A stretch of DNA of 64,000 nucleotides from contig NZ_JAUOEL010000008.1 of the NCBI RefSeq assembly GCF_030540765.1, positions 342,140 through 406,139 on the forward strand. Direction: 5' to 3'. The first letter of the stretch is position 1. Each line of letters begins with the position of its first letter. The stretch comes from Flavivirga jejuensis. Lineage in GTDB: Bacteria; Bacteroidota; Bacteroidia; Flavobacteriales; Flavobacteriaceae. Shown here in pieces: positions 35,448 to 44,675 of this stretch. A program made the position numbers and the translations under genes. Below the pieces are notes generated by a model. That model had not been told where the DNA came from and did not search any database. It saw nothing but the letters and a program-made list of their open reading frames with translations.

Positions 35448-36986
35448 TTAATTAAGCTCTTTTTCTTCAACGATTTTAATGAATTCTTCAATTTCAAAAA
35501 AGTTTTTTTCAATTAAATATAAATTTTCATCATTAAAATTCCACCATTTTATTTCTAATAGTTTAGTTATAATAGCATCTTCAAATCTATACTTAATAAC
35601 CTTAACAGGGTTGCCTACCGCAATAGCATAAGGAGGGATATCTTTTGAAACAACTGCCCCTGCCCCTATAATTGCGCCATCTCCAATTGTAATACCGTCT
35701 AAAACCGTGACGTTCATTCCTATAAAAACATCATTACCAATAGTAATTGGTAAAAATTCCTTGATTTTATCATCTTTACTCAATGTCATTCCATTTTGAT
35801 TTGCTACAGAATAAAACATGGGGTGCGTAGAAACACTATTTGTTGGATGAACACCACGACCAGCCATAAAATTAGTTCCTATAGAACAAAACTTACCAAT
35901 AACAGTATTATTTATTATTGATTTTTCAGATATGTAAGTATAATTACCAATTATAGTATCTGATAATCTTGAAGGTGGATATATTTTTGTTGATTTCCCT
36001 AAATAACTTCTAACGTTTAAGATTTGATGGTTTAATCGTATTACTTTTTTTAAGTTCGGAAATATTGAAAAAACAAAACTTCTTATTTTCTCTTTTATTA
36101 CTTTTTTAAAATTTTGCTTTATTGTTTTTTCTCTTAATGCCTTATAAAAATTCCTGATGATGTTTTCAGCATCTCTATTCTCTAATATTTCAATGCGCTC
36201 TACGTTAATATTGTTTTCTAAAACACTATTCTTAAATTCAGTATGAACTCCATTATGAACCCCAGAATTATCAAAACCTATATTTTCAACTAGAGATTTT
36301 TTAGGATACAGAGTAAAGCCATTTTGTAACAATACTGATGCGTGCCATTTAATAAACCACGTATTAAGTTTTCCTGAAATATTATGAGCTAGCTGACTGC
36401 TTAAATAATCATATCCAAATTTATCTAAAGAGGTATATGATTTTTTGTTTTTAAGTACATTTAACAAATCTAAGGGGTCGCTATTAAAATGCTTCCAAGC
36501 GGAGCTCCATGTTGCCCATCCCCAACAAAGGGGTACGTTAAAAAAGAAGGTTTCTGGCAATTCTTGCTCATGCGGGTACATGTAAGCAGAAACATGCATA
36601 ACTTCGTTATTATTCTCATAAAAAGTTAAAGCATCATTCATATACTTTAGAAAGCCTGAAGACGTCTCTAAATCGTCCTCTAATACAATTATACGTCCAT
36701 GTTTTTCAACAACTTCAGTTACACCAGTAATAATTGAATTAGCTAATCCTTTGTTTTTTTCGTTAGCTCTTACATGTACTTTTTTAAATCGATCTTCTTT
36801 ATTTATAATTTCAAGAACTTTATGTACTTGACCTAAATTATCAACATCTGTTTTTGATTTTGGACCATCACAAAATATATACAATTCGCTTTCTAAAGCT
36901 TCTGGATTCATTGCTAATGCATCCAGTGTTTTTTGAGTGTGGATTGGGCGATTATAAGCAAATAAAACTATAGGTGCTAATTCCAT
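35448..36986 (-). CDS. Fused GT2 glycosyltransferase and hexapeptide acyltransferase
   Basis: A 512-aa fusion. Residues 1-290 are a GT2-like domain (LAPIVLFAYNRPIHTQKTLD, GRIIVLEDDLETSSGFLKYM with the acidic motif at 103-105, PLCWGWATWSSAWKHF). A basic linker (about 290-330) leads to a left-handed beta-helix acyltransferase (about 333-490): TIIGNYTYISEKSIINNTVI, GKFCSIGTNFMAGRGVHPTN with likely catalytic H380, and ITIGDGAIIGAGAVVSKDIP then PYAIAVGNPVKVIKYRFED. The C-terminal half resembles CatB/xenobiotic acetyltransferases. It could add a sugar and then acetylate it, or acetylate a nearby residue. Single continuous frame with no sign of frameshift. Confidence 0.87.
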   Translation of the reverse strand: MELAPIVLFAYNRPIHTQKTLDALAMNPEALESELYIFCDGPKSKTDVDNLGQVHKVLEIINKEDRFKKVHVRANEKNKGLANSIITGVTEVVEKHGRIIVLEDDLETSSGFLKYMNDALTFYENNNEVMHVSAYMYPHEQELPETFFFNVPLCWGWATWSSAWKHFNSDPLDLLNVLKNKKSYTSLDKFGYDYLSSQLAHNISGKLNTWFIKWHASVLLQNGFTLYPKKSLVENIGFDNSGVHNGVHTEFKNSVLENNINVERIEILENRDAENIIRNFYKALREKTIKQNFKKVIKEKIRSFVFSIFPNLKKVIRLNHQILNVRSYLGKSTKIYPPSRLSDTIIGNYTYISEKSIINNTVIGKFCSIGTNFMAGRGVHPTNSVSTHPMFYSVANQNGMTLSKDDKIKEFLPITIGNDVFIGMNVTVLDGITIGDGAIIGAGAVVSKDIPPYAIAVGNPVKVIKYRFEDAIITKLLEIKWWNFNDENLYLIEKNFFEIEEFIKIVEEKELN

Positions 36987-37040
36987 ATTATATAAAAATA
37001 ATGTATTCCTGTTGATTTTTATTTACAAGCATTGACCAAA

Positions 37041-37994
37041 TTATTTTTGTTTGTATAAAAATGGAAAAAGTTTTTGTCTAAGCCTAATTATAGGAAAGTA
37101 TTTTACACTTAATATTGAAAACAAGCTTTTTGGGTTATTTATAAATATAAATGCCCAATAACCTATGTAACTATGTAACCTCTGTTTTTGTTTATATTTT
37201 AAAAGCCATAATACATTCAACAATTTATCTATACTTTGTAATGGTACTTTCTTTTTATTCCCCCAGAAAAACAACGATTCATACATATTTACCCTATACT
37301 TTTCGTATAAATTTTCTTGGTTAAAAACATTTGCTTCATGAACACCTCTAATGGCCACAGGCTCATTAATTATACCCGATTCTAGCTCGCATTTTAAAGC
37401 CATTTTAAAAATGAGTTCTGTGTCTTCAGATATCAACATAGACTCTGTAAAATAGCCTATTGTATCAAAAACTGATTTCTTTACAGTTAATCCGTCTATT
37501 GAAAAATGACCGTTTGTACCAAATAATAAAGCGTCAAAAAGTGCTTCTGGTTTAATTCTTTTATTAACAGTGGTCAACTTTAGCTTCTCTTTTTCTAACT
37601 TAGTAGTGTTTCTATAAAAATGAGCTCCAATAGCATTGTAAACACCATCTGTTTTATTGTTATTGATAAATACCTTTTTATCGTTTACAAATCTATTTGG
37701 TAAGTAAAAATCATCTGCATCTAGGAAAGCAATATAATTACTGGTAGCTTTTTTAATTCCTAAATTTCTACTAGAAGAACGCCCTTGATTAGAATTGTTT
37801 TTATGATAGTAAACTTTAATTAACGAGTTTAATTCTTGTAATTTTTTAAGAATATCTTGAGTTTTATCTGTACTGCCGTCGTTAACTACAATTATTTCGG
37901 ATACTTCGGGTTGTTCAATAGCCGAATTGATCGCTTTTTCTATAAAGTTTTCCGCATTATAAACTGGAATAATTACTGATACTGAAAATTGCAT
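37041..37994 (-). CDS. GT2-family glycosyltransferase
   Basis: A 317-aa GT-A enzyme: FSVSVIIPVYNAENFIEKAI, VSEIIVVNDGSTDKTQDILK, NYIAFLDADDFYLPNRFVND (metal motif DADD) and TESMLISEDTELIFKMALKC (SED acceptor-site motif). A C-terminal basic and hydrophobic tail (LSVKYFPIIRLRQKLFPFLY) follows. It is separated from its GT2 neighbours by 54 and 22 bp. Typical inverting GT2; substrate unknown. Confidence 0.9.
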   Translation of the reverse strand: MQFSVSVIIPVYNAENFIEKAINSAIEQPEVSEIIVVNDGSTDKTQDILKKLQELNSLIKVYYHKNNSNQGRSSSRNLGIKKATSNYIAFLDADDFYLPNRFVNDKKVFINNNKTDGVYNAIGAHFYRNTTKLEKEKLKLTTVNKRIKPEALFDALLFGTNGHFSIDGLTVKKSVFDTIGYFTESMLISEDTELIFKMALKCELESGIINEPVAIRGVHEANVFNQENLYEKYRVNMYESLFFWGNKKKVPLQSIDKLLNVLWLLKYKQKQRLHSYIGYWAFIFINNPKSLFSILSVKYFPIIRLRQKLFPFLYKQK

Positions 37995-38016
37995 AGTTTA
38001 GGCTAAGTTTGAATAT

Positions 38017-38805
38017 TTAAAACTTATTTATCAATCCTAATTTGATTAATATTTGCATTTTTTTTGATTTCCTTAAGTTTCTCAAAATCCGTTCTAATTT
38101 AAATTTATACTTTAAATCATTCATCTGAATTGAAAACTCGGTATTCAAAACCGATGTCCTTTCAGCTTTCACTATTTCAAAATTTTCTTCTAAAGAGCTT
38201 AATCCTCCTCTATAAAAATTTGAAAATACATCATCTATATATTTATAAGTAGCATTAAATTTACATAATGCTAAAATGAGAAATTTCCAATCTGATACAA
38301 TTTTCAAACGCTCATCGTAATACCCTATTTTTTCAAACAAACTTTTTTTTATAAAGGTTGATTGATGTGGCGGTAAATCTTCATGAAGGAAAGCAAATGT
38401 AAGTACTTCAGGGCATTTTTTTACGCGTGTTTCATTTAATCCAACATCATTAATATTAAAATAAACTATATCATACTCATTCAAATGAATTTTCACTCTA
38501 GTAAGCGCTTGAGAGTCTGTGAGATCATCCCCACTATTTAAAAAAAACAGATAGTCACCTTTAGCTACTTTAATACCTTTATTCATAGCATGATAAATCC
38601 CCTTATCTGGTTCGCTAATCCAATAACTAAAACTGGCTTTATTGGCCTCTATTAATTCTTTACTACCATCTATGGAATTCCCATCAATTATAATATGCTC
38701 AAAATTAATAAAATCTTGATTTTGAACGCTTTTAATTGTGGTTTCAAGACCATCTACATTATTATAATTGACAGTAATTATTGAAATTAAAAGATTATTT
38801 AGCAT
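38017..38805 (-). CDS. GT2-family glycosyltransferase, paralogue of the 34638 gene
   Basis: A 262-aa GT-A enzyme: LISIITVNYNNVDGLETTIK, FEHIIIDGNSIDGSKELIEA, SYWISEPDKGIYHAMNKGIK and YLFFLNSGDDLTDSQALTRV. It aligns along its whole length with the 34638 protein, including YDERLKIVSDWKFLILALCK and the end LIKLGLINKF. As in that protein, the metal site is NSGD. A 144-bp gap upstream (38806-38949) precedes it in the transcription direction, so a promoter could lie there, but I found no clean TAnnTTTG. Confidence 0.9.
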   Translation of the reverse strand: MLNNLLISIITVNYNNVDGLETTIKSVQNQDFINFEHIIIDGNSIDGSKELIEANKASFSYWISEPDKGIYHAMNKGIKVAKGDYLFFLNSGDDLTDSQALTRVKIHLNEYDIVYFNINDVGLNETRVKKCPEVLTFAFLHEDLPPHQSTFIKKSLFEKIGYYDERLKIVSDWKFLILALCKFNATYKYIDDVFSNFYRGGLSSLEENFEIVKAERTSVLNTEFSIQMNDLKYKFKLERILRNLRKSKKMQILIKLGLINKF

Positions 38806-38949
38806 GTTTGGTTAATATTTATACTTTAGGCTAATCTTAATTTTTATTTTTTTCATTAAACTTTTTGTTGAAAAACACTTTTTCTGTTACCTTTTATAAA
38901 AAACATCTTTAAAATAATAATATCGTTTTAATAGATATTCAAAATTATT

Positions 38950-40110
38950 TTACAACTTAGTAACTAATGCAATTAAATCCACAAACTTAAGAGCAAATTT
39001 ATTGATATCATTTTTATAATTTGAATCAATTGTTTTGGGTTTTTCTTTAAAATACTTTTCAATAATTTTTGCTAAATCATTTTCATCATAGGGATCAAAA
39101 AAGTGTACATTTTCCTTAATTTGCTCTTTATGAACATTTAAATTAGAAAGTATTATAAACTTGCTAAGCGCTTTTGCATCTTCTACGACAGTACTCCACC
39201 CTTCAAATAAAGAGGGTTGTATAACAGCTATTGAATTACTTAATAAACATAATTGCTCCGCTCTTTCTAAAAAGCCTAGAAATTTAATATTATCGTTTAA
39301 TTTATTCTCAGTAATATAAGCTTTTAATAAACTAAAATTCTCTAAATTCCTATAATCGCTCTCTTTCCCAGAAAACGCCACTACTAAATCTACTCCTTTT
39401 TGTTTTAATAAATTAACCGCTTTCAAAATAACCATATGATTTTTATGAGCCCAAAACTGATTCGGCGCAAAAAAATAATCATTTGGTAGTTGATGTTTTT
39501 TTAATAAATCTTCAATTTTTTCATTAGAAAAATCAGGGTGCGTTACTGCAAACTGAAGCACAAACTTTTCTGCTTTTGATTTAGGATATAATCTTTCAAA
39601 ATCGTTTTGAGCATCGAAACTACTGAAGACAGCTATATCACTTTTTACAAGAACATTTTGTTGATGTTTTTTTCTTTCATTTATTTCTTCTTGGGAAAAA
39701 AATTGAGGCAAGTGATCTTCTTGAAAATCTGGGATCCAATTTACCTTTTTTAGATTATTAGAGAATGTTTCTATTTGTCGTGGATATAAGAAATCTATCT
39801 TTGGTAGTTTTGGTTTTTTTTTAATGAGCTTTTTATTTAAAATAATTCTAGATATTTTATTTATACCTCTCTCAAAAATATTATAATAAGTTTTAAAAGA
39901 TCCGACACTGTACTTTAAGTAAGGATACTGTGTTTCGTTTTTTAATTTATCAAAGCTCTCCTTTGAATTGGTTAAAACAATAATCTTTGGCTTAAGAGTA
40001 TCCTCTAACGTATTTAGTGCATGAATTATGTTTAAAATATAATAAGCCCCAGCAACCCAATTTTCATTATAAAAATAAAATAAACCTACGCGTTTTCTTC
40101 TTTTAGCCAT
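38950..40110 (-). CDS. GT4-type glycosyltransferase
   Basis: A 386-aa GT-B-type protein. The N-terminal half is unusual for GT4: RRKRVGLFYFYNENWVAGAY and YYILNIIHALNTLEDTLKPK, with a basic stretch and WIPDFQEDHLPQFFSQEEIN, a segment recalling mannosyltransferase-like GT4 proteins. The C-terminal half has FAPNQFWAHKNHMVILKAVN and IQPSLFEGWSTVVEDAKALS, an E-x7-E type motif (E-G-W-S-T-V-V-E-D). It overlaps the epimerase gene by 25 bp. Good GT4 call, acceptor unknown. Confidence 0.85.
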   Translation of the reverse strand: MAKRRKRVGLFYFYNENWVAGAYYILNIIHALNTLEDTLKPKIIVLTNSKESFDKLKNETQYPYLKYSVGSFKTYYNIFERGINKISRIILNKKLIKKKPKLPKIDFLYPRQIETFSNNLKKVNWIPDFQEDHLPQFFSQEEINERKKHQQNVLVKSDIAVFSSFDAQNDFERLYPKSKAEKFVLQFAVTHPDFSNEKIEDLLKKHQLPNDYFFAPNQFWAHKNHMVILKAVNLLKQKGVDLVVAFSGKESDYRNLENFSLLKAYITENKLNDNIKFLGFLERAEQLCLLSNSIAVIQPSLFEGWSTVVEDAKALSKFIILSNLNVHKEQIKENVHFFDPYDENDLAKIIEKYFKEKPKTIDSNYKNDINKFALKFVDLIALVTKL

Positions 40111-40985
40111 TTTATATAATATTCTATTCCTTCTTTTAAACTAACTTTTTGAGTATAATTTAATGCTTTCAATACATTTATATCTGCAGACCAATTTATT
40201 GGATCTCCTTGTCGTTCTTCTCCTCCAAAAGCTATGGTAACATTTAATTCCTCAAATGTGTCAAAAAACAACTGAGCAATATCTTTAATCCTAACCTCTT
40301 TTCCATTAGCAACATTTATTATATCACTTTTAAAAGCACCATTATTTATAACACATTCAATAGCATTTATTATATCTGATACATGAATAAAATCTCTTGA
40401 TTCATTACCTGTACCATACAAAACAATATTCGAATTCCTTTTTCCCTTTTGGTATAAATCCCAAAATAATTGTTTTTTTAAACCTTCTCCATAAGCCGAA
40501 AAAACACGTAGGGAACAGCATTTAATCTTATATTGCTTATAAAATAATTCACAAACATCTTCAGCCATTTTTTTATGTACTCCATAAGGTGATATGGGGT
40601 TTGTAATTTGGTTTTCGTTAATAGGTAATTGTTCTGGATTACCATAAACAGCAGCACTAGATAAGTTTATATATTTACAATGTGTATTATAACGACGTAT
40701 AGCATCTAGTTGTTTGTGCACATTGAATGTGTTCAATGTAAAATCTCTTTGAGGTTTCACTAAAGAATCTGATACACTACTAGCTCCAGAACAGTTTATG
40801 CAAACATCAAACTGTTGCTGTTGAAAAATATCACTATAATCAGCATTAGTCGCATCAACTATAAAATAGTTCTCATTTACATAATCGGCAACCACATCGC
40901 ACTCCCAAATCTTATAAAATTTTGAAAAATGTTTCACAGCATGTGAACCAATAAATCCTTTTGATCCTATTATAAGTATCTTCAT
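40086..40985 (-). CDS. NAD-dependent epimerase/dehydratase (extended SDR)
   Basis: A 299-aa extended SDR: MKILIIGSKGFIGSHAVKHF (complete GxxGxxG), the serine-containing YINLSSAAVYGNPEQLPINE, and the catalytic SPYGVHKKMAEDVCELFY (Tyr-x3-Lys). RVFSAYGEGLKKQLFWDLYQ and ESRDFIHVSDIINAIECVI complete the nucleotide-sugar epimerase pattern (GalE/RmlB-like). Probably epimerises or dehydrates a nucleotide sugar for the repeat unit. It overlaps the GT4 gene by 25 bp and the methyltransferase by 4 bp. Confidence 0.88.
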   Translation of the reverse strand: MKILIIGSKGFIGSHAVKHFSKFYKIWECDVVADYVNENYFIVDATNADYSDIFQQQQFDVCINCSGASSVSDSLVKPQRDFTLNTFNVHKQLDAIRRYNTHCKYINLSSAAVYGNPEQLPINENQITNPISPYGVHKKMAEDVCELFYKQYKIKCCSLRVFSAYGEGLKKQLFWDLYQKGKRNSNIVLYGTGNESRDFIHVSDIINAIECVINNGAFKSDIINVANGKEVRIKDIAQLFFDTFEELNVTIAFGGEERQGDPINWSADINVLKALNYTQKVSLKEGIEYYIKWLKEENA

Positions 40986-41851
40986 TTTTTTATAGCTATA
41001 TAAGAGTACATTCTACCAGGAATAAAAGCTTCATTTAGAGGTTCATATTTACTTAAAAAACAATATAAATTCCAAACAAACCAACTATTACCAATTTTAC
41101 CAATCTTTTTTACCAATCTCTTCTTTTGGTTTAACTTGTTTGTTTCTTTCAAACTATTTACCTCGTTATTTGTACTTGGAAAATAATTTATTATGCTATC
41201 ATAATATCGCAATTCATTTAAAATTTCTGCTCCAGCATTCGTTATTGCATCCTTATATTCTTGAGCAGTAAAAGCATTTTCTCCGCCATAAAATTTATGC
41301 AAAGGGTGAGCTTTCAAAAACCATTCTTTATCTGTTTCATTATAGATTACATGATCTCTAATTGTTAATAGTAATCCATTTGGTTTTAAAACCCTAACAC
41401 ACTCTTTTAAAAACTTTTCTAAATTATTAGCATGGTGCATAGCCTGCCTTACGTAAACAATATCAAAAGAATTATTCTTAAAATTAATATCTTCGGCATA
41501 GGCCTCATATACATCTAAATTATCTAGAGCATAAAAAGTTTTAAGTTTTTTAATGGCACCCGCACCTATAGTAAAACTTGGGTCAGGCTCTACAGCTGTT
41601 ACATGATACTTTTGTAATGCAAAATTGACTGAGCTTATGCCATTGCCGCAACCAATATCTAAAATAGATGATGCTTTTGGTGCAGAAGATCTAATAATTT
41701 TTAAAGTTTCTTTAAACTCTTCACTATTACCAAAACGATTTACATTGAGTTCAAGGTCTTCATCAAAATAAGCTTTCTCAACTAACTCCTTAAAAGCGTC
41801 CTCTTTTCTTATCTTTTTTATAGTATCCTCCCAAGTCATACTATCTTTCAT
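40982..41851 (-). CDS. SAM-dependent methyltransferase
   Basis: A class I methyltransferase. SSILDIGCGNGISSVNFALQ is motif I, YHVTAVEPDPSFTIGAGAIK gives the acidic residue, SFDIVYVRQAMHHANNLEKF is motif IV and LKECVRVLKPNGLLLTIRDH motif VI. The frame extends to an ATG at 41914, but that would overlap the upstream acyltransferase gene by 74 bp. ATG 41851 (MKDSMTWEDTIKKIRKEDAF) or 41839 is more plausible; I used 41851. It likely methylates a sugar hydroxyl, or acts as chain-terminating methyltransferase together with the Wzm/Wzt exporter, which is inference. Confidence 0.78.
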   Translation of the reverse strand: MKDSMTWEDTIKKIRKEDAFKELVEKAYFDEDLELNVNRFGNSEEFKETLKIIRSSAPKASSILDIGCGNGISSVNFALQKYHVTAVEPDPSFTIGAGAIKKLKTFYALDNLDVYEAYAEDINFKNNSFDIVYVRQAMHHANNLEKFLKECVRVLKPNGLLLTIRDHVIYNETDKEWFLKAHPLHKFYGGENAFTAQEYKDAITNAGAEILNELRYYDSIINYFPSTNNEVNSLKETNKLNQKKRLVKKIGKIGNSWFVWNLYCFLSKYEPLNEAFIPGRMYSYIAIKK

Positions 41852-42491
41852 TTTCGGGAATTTCTCGAATAACTTGTGCTGGATTTCCTGCCACAATTGT
41901 CCATTTAGGAACATCCTTAGTTACAACACTTCTAGAACCTATAACTGCTCCTTCACCAATTCTGACTCCTTTTAAAATGACTACTTCAAAACCAATCCAA
42001 ACCTTATCTTCAACAACTATTGGTAAACTCTTAACATTACTCCATTTCTTATAATGACCTACTCTATTTTCATCTAGACCTTTTTTCCATTCTATAACAT
42101 CGTCTTTTCTCTCATTCCAAATTAGAGAATGACCATCATTGTCCATAAAAGTACATCCCCATGAAATTAAAACATCATTTCCTATTGATATATTATTAAT
42201 TGAAACAAACTTTCCTCCCCCTCCAATAAATGTTCTGTCACCAATACTTATAACTCCTTTTTCATTTTCAAAAAAGAAACTACCGCTTATAACACTTTCC
42301 GTTCCTATGGTTAAGAATTGCTTATTGTCTATTCTTTTTCTTATTTCAACATGAACATTTTTAGTATCCGAATTATTTCCTATATGAATTAATCCTGTTT
42401 CTCTAAACAAATCTAACTTCTCTTTAACAATAGGCTTTTTTTTATTAAAAGAAAAAGCAATTTTTTTTATTGTTTTTTTGATCAATCTCAT
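41841..42491 (-). CDS. Hexapeptide-repeat (LbetaH) O-acetyltransferase
   Basis: A left-handed beta-helix acyltransferase of the CatB/LacA-like group. Hexapeptide repeats include TIGTESVISGSFFFENEKGV, ISIGDRTFIGGGGKFVSINN, and VEDKVWIGFEVVILKGVRIG, ending GSRSVVTKDVPKWTIVAGNP. The catalytic His is probably in TFMDNDGHSLIWNERKDD. I chose ATG 42491 rather than 42506: it forms a TAATG stop-start overlap with the ABC transporter gene and gives the N-terminus MRLIKKTIKKIAFSFNKKKP. It probably acetylates a sugar of the exported glycan. Confidence 0.85.
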   Translation of the reverse strand: MRLIKKTIKKIAFSFNKKKPIVKEKLDLFRETGLIHIGNNSDTKNVHVEIRKRIDNKQFLTIGTESVISGSFFFENEKGVISIGDRTFIGGGGKFVSINNISIGNDVLISWGCTFMDNDGHSLIWNERKDDVIEWKKGLDENRVGHYKKWSNVKSLPIVVEDKVWIGFEVVILKGVRIGEGAVIGSRSVVTKDVPKWTIVAGNPAQVIREIPENER

Positions 42492-43756
42492 TATATCTTG
42501 TTCCATTTACAATCTAAAACTACACAACCATAATCTAAACCCGCATATTTATATAGTTCTGAACCTGTCTCTTCTATATTAAAACTAACCACACTTTCTA
42601 AATTACTTATAAGTTCCTGATTAGGAATGTGAAATACAGCATGAATTCTATAATCGTTTGGAGTAAGTGTTTTATATGGTAACTCGATATTAAAACTATG
42701 CAGCCCTACAGAATTAATATAATCCTTTAAGTTTATCTCAGATGTGAAAATAGGTCTTTCAAATTGATCAATAACTCTAACACTTAAAACTGAAACTGGT
42801 AGATGTTTTTCTGAAACTCTAATTTTAATTTTTAAGTAAATTTTATGATTGAATGCAAATACACTACATAATTTATTTTCGCTATCTAAAATAGAAACAC
42901 CTAAAATATCAGAGCTTTTTTCAGAGGTCTCATGAGAATAATGCTCTCCACTACTAGTAATCTCATTTTTTAAATAAAAATCAACAGCTTCATCTGCTGT
43001 CCCTTTAAATTTCACTTTTCCATGCTCTAGTACTATAGCTTTCGTACATAATGTTTTTATCGCTGCCATGTTATGACTAACAAATAAAACGGTTCTACCA
43101 TTAGTTCCACTTATTTCTTGCATTTTGCCAATAGCTTTGTTTTGAAACTCAGCATCACCTACAGCCAAAACCTCATCTATAACTAAAATATCTGGATCTA
43201 AATGCGCAGCCACAGCAAATGCTAAACGCACCGTCATCCCTGAAGAATAGCGCTTTACTGGAGTATCAATATAACGTCTACAACCTGAGAATTCTATAAT
43301 TTCGTCCAGTTTATATTGTATCTCTTTTTTAGTCATTCCTAAAATAGCACCATTTAGAAATATATTTTCTTTTCCTGTCATCTCAGGATGAAACCCAGTA
43401 CCTACTTCTAATAATGAAGCTATTCTTCCTTTAGTCTTAATTTCTCCTGTAGTAGGCGTTGTTACTTTTGATAGTATTTTTAAAAGTGTTGATTTTCCAG
43501 CTCCATTTTTTCCGATTACTCCTAAAACCTCACCTTGTTCTACATCAAAGCTTATATCTTGTAAAGCCCAAACATAATCTGAATACCCATTAGTACTACG
43601 ATCATTACTATCTCCAACCTTTAAATACGGATCTTCTTTTCCTCTAATTTTATACCACCATCTATTTAAGTCATGACCAATGGTACCCGTACCAACCACA
43701 CCTAAACGGTATTGCTTAGAGATGTTTTCTGTTTTTAGTATTATTTCTTTCCCCAT
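42491..43756 (-). CDS. wzt: Polysaccharide ABC exporter ATP-binding protein (Wzt-like)
   Basis: A 421-aa ABC ATPase. Residues 1-250 hold the nucleotide-binding domain: EVLGVIGKNGAGKSTLLKIL (Walker A), YSSGMTVRLAFAVAAHLDPD (signature) and ILVIDEVLAVGDAEFQNKAI (Walker B and D-loop), with VLFVSHNMAAIKTLC (H-loop). The long C-terminal extension (about 260-421) is the beta-sandwich Wzt domain that in E. coli O9a-type systems reads the chain terminus before export. With the adjacent permease it pumps completed glycan across the inner membrane. Its start overlaps the permease stop (43756), and its stop overlaps the acyltransferase start. Confidence 0.92.
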   Translation of the reverse strand: MGKEIILKTENISKQYRLGVVGTGTIGHDLNRWWYKIRGKEDPYLKVGDSNDRSTNGYSDYVWALQDISFDVEQGEVLGVIGKNGAGKSTLLKILSKVTTPTTGEIKTKGRIASLLEVGTGFHPEMTGKENIFLNGAILGMTKKEIQYKLDEIIEFSGCRRYIDTPVKRYSSGMTVRLAFAVAAHLDPDILVIDEVLAVGDAEFQNKAIGKMQEISGTNGRTVLFVSHNMAAIKTLCTKAIVLEHGKVKFKGTADEAVDFYLKNEITSSGEHYSHETSEKSSDILGVSILDSENKLCSVFAFNHKIYLKIKIRVSEKHLPVSVLSVRVIDQFERPIFTSEINLKDYINSVGLHSFNIELPYKTLTPNDYRIHAVFHIPNQELISNLESVVSFNIEETGSELYKYAGLDYGCVVLDCKWNKI

Positions 43757-44628
43757 TAGATCGTATCTATAAAACTTTTTTCCGTTTTGTTAAATATAAC
43801 AAGTCCTAATAAAAACAAAATGACACTTATTATAATAGCATAAATCATTTTTAACAAAGAATAATCCCCAACACCCATAGTCATATATCTAAATGCTTCT
43901 ATTATTACAGTCATTGGATTGTATTCTACAGCCCATGATAGATCTGGAAGTTTCTGCTTAAAATACGATAAAGGGTACATAACCGCAGAACCATACATTA
44001 ATAATTGTACTCCAAAAGCAACTAAAACTTTTAAATCTCTGTATTTAGTTGTCATCGAAGAAATAATCATACCTAAACCTAACCCTAAAAGCCCCATTAA
44101 AATCACTAAAATTGGTAAAAAGATAATCGCTTTTGTTGGAGCCACATTTGACCCTTGATCTGAAAAAAAAGCATAATAAATATAAAAACCAACAAAGACT
44201 AACAATTGTATTCCGAACTTAAATAAATTGGTAATAACTGTAGACAATGGTACAATGACTCTTGGAAAATATACCTTCCCAAATATGCCTTGATTTTGTG
44301 CAAATGTATCGCTTGTACCTGTTAAACACTCTTTAAAATAATTCCAAGATGTAATACCAGCAAGATTAAATAAAAATGAGGGCACCCCATCTCCCGTTGG
44401 TATACTAGCCATATTATTGAATATTAAAGTAAAAATAACAGAAGTAAAGAGCGGTTGTATAAAATACCACAACGGTCCTAAAACTGTTTGCTTATATACA
44501 GTAATAACATTACGCTTTACAAATAAAAAAAGTAAATCGCGATAATTCCAAACCTCTTTAAGGTTAAAATTAATTAATTTTTGATTTGCAGAAATGGTAT
44601 AAAGCCAATTTTCGTTTTTAGTACTCAA
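43756..44628 (-). CDS. wzm: Polysaccharide ABC exporter permease (Wzm-like)
   Basis: A 290-aa permease of the ABC-2 family. KEVWNYRDLLFLFVKRNVIT is the typical amphipathic N-terminal interface helix, followed by VYKQTVLGPLWYFIQPLFTS and about six membrane helices; VEYNPMTVIIEAFRYMTMGV is the conserved C-terminal segment of Wzm/TagG/KpsM proteins. It pairs with the Wzt-like ATPase, sharing one base at the junction. Substrate is a lipid-linked polymer. The 47-bp gap before the Wzc gene has no obvious promoter. Confidence 0.92.
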   Translation of the reverse strand: MSTKNENWLYTISANQKLINFNLKEVWNYRDLLFLFVKRNVITVYKQTVLGPLWYFIQPLFTSVIFTLIFNNMASIPTGDGVPSFLFNLAGITSWNYFKECLTGTSDTFAQNQGIFGKVYFPRVIVPLSTVITNLFKFGIQLLVFVGFYIYYAFFSDQGSNVAPTKAIIFLPILVILMGLLGLGLGMIISSMTTKYRDLKVLVAFGVQLLMYGSAVMYPLSYFKQKLPDLSWAVEYNPMTVIIEAFRYMTMGVGDYSLLKMIYAIIISVILFLLGLVIFNKTEKSFIDTI

Positions 44629-44675
44629 TAGTCTATATCGTTTATTTATTTTATTTCTATATTTTTTTAGTCTCT

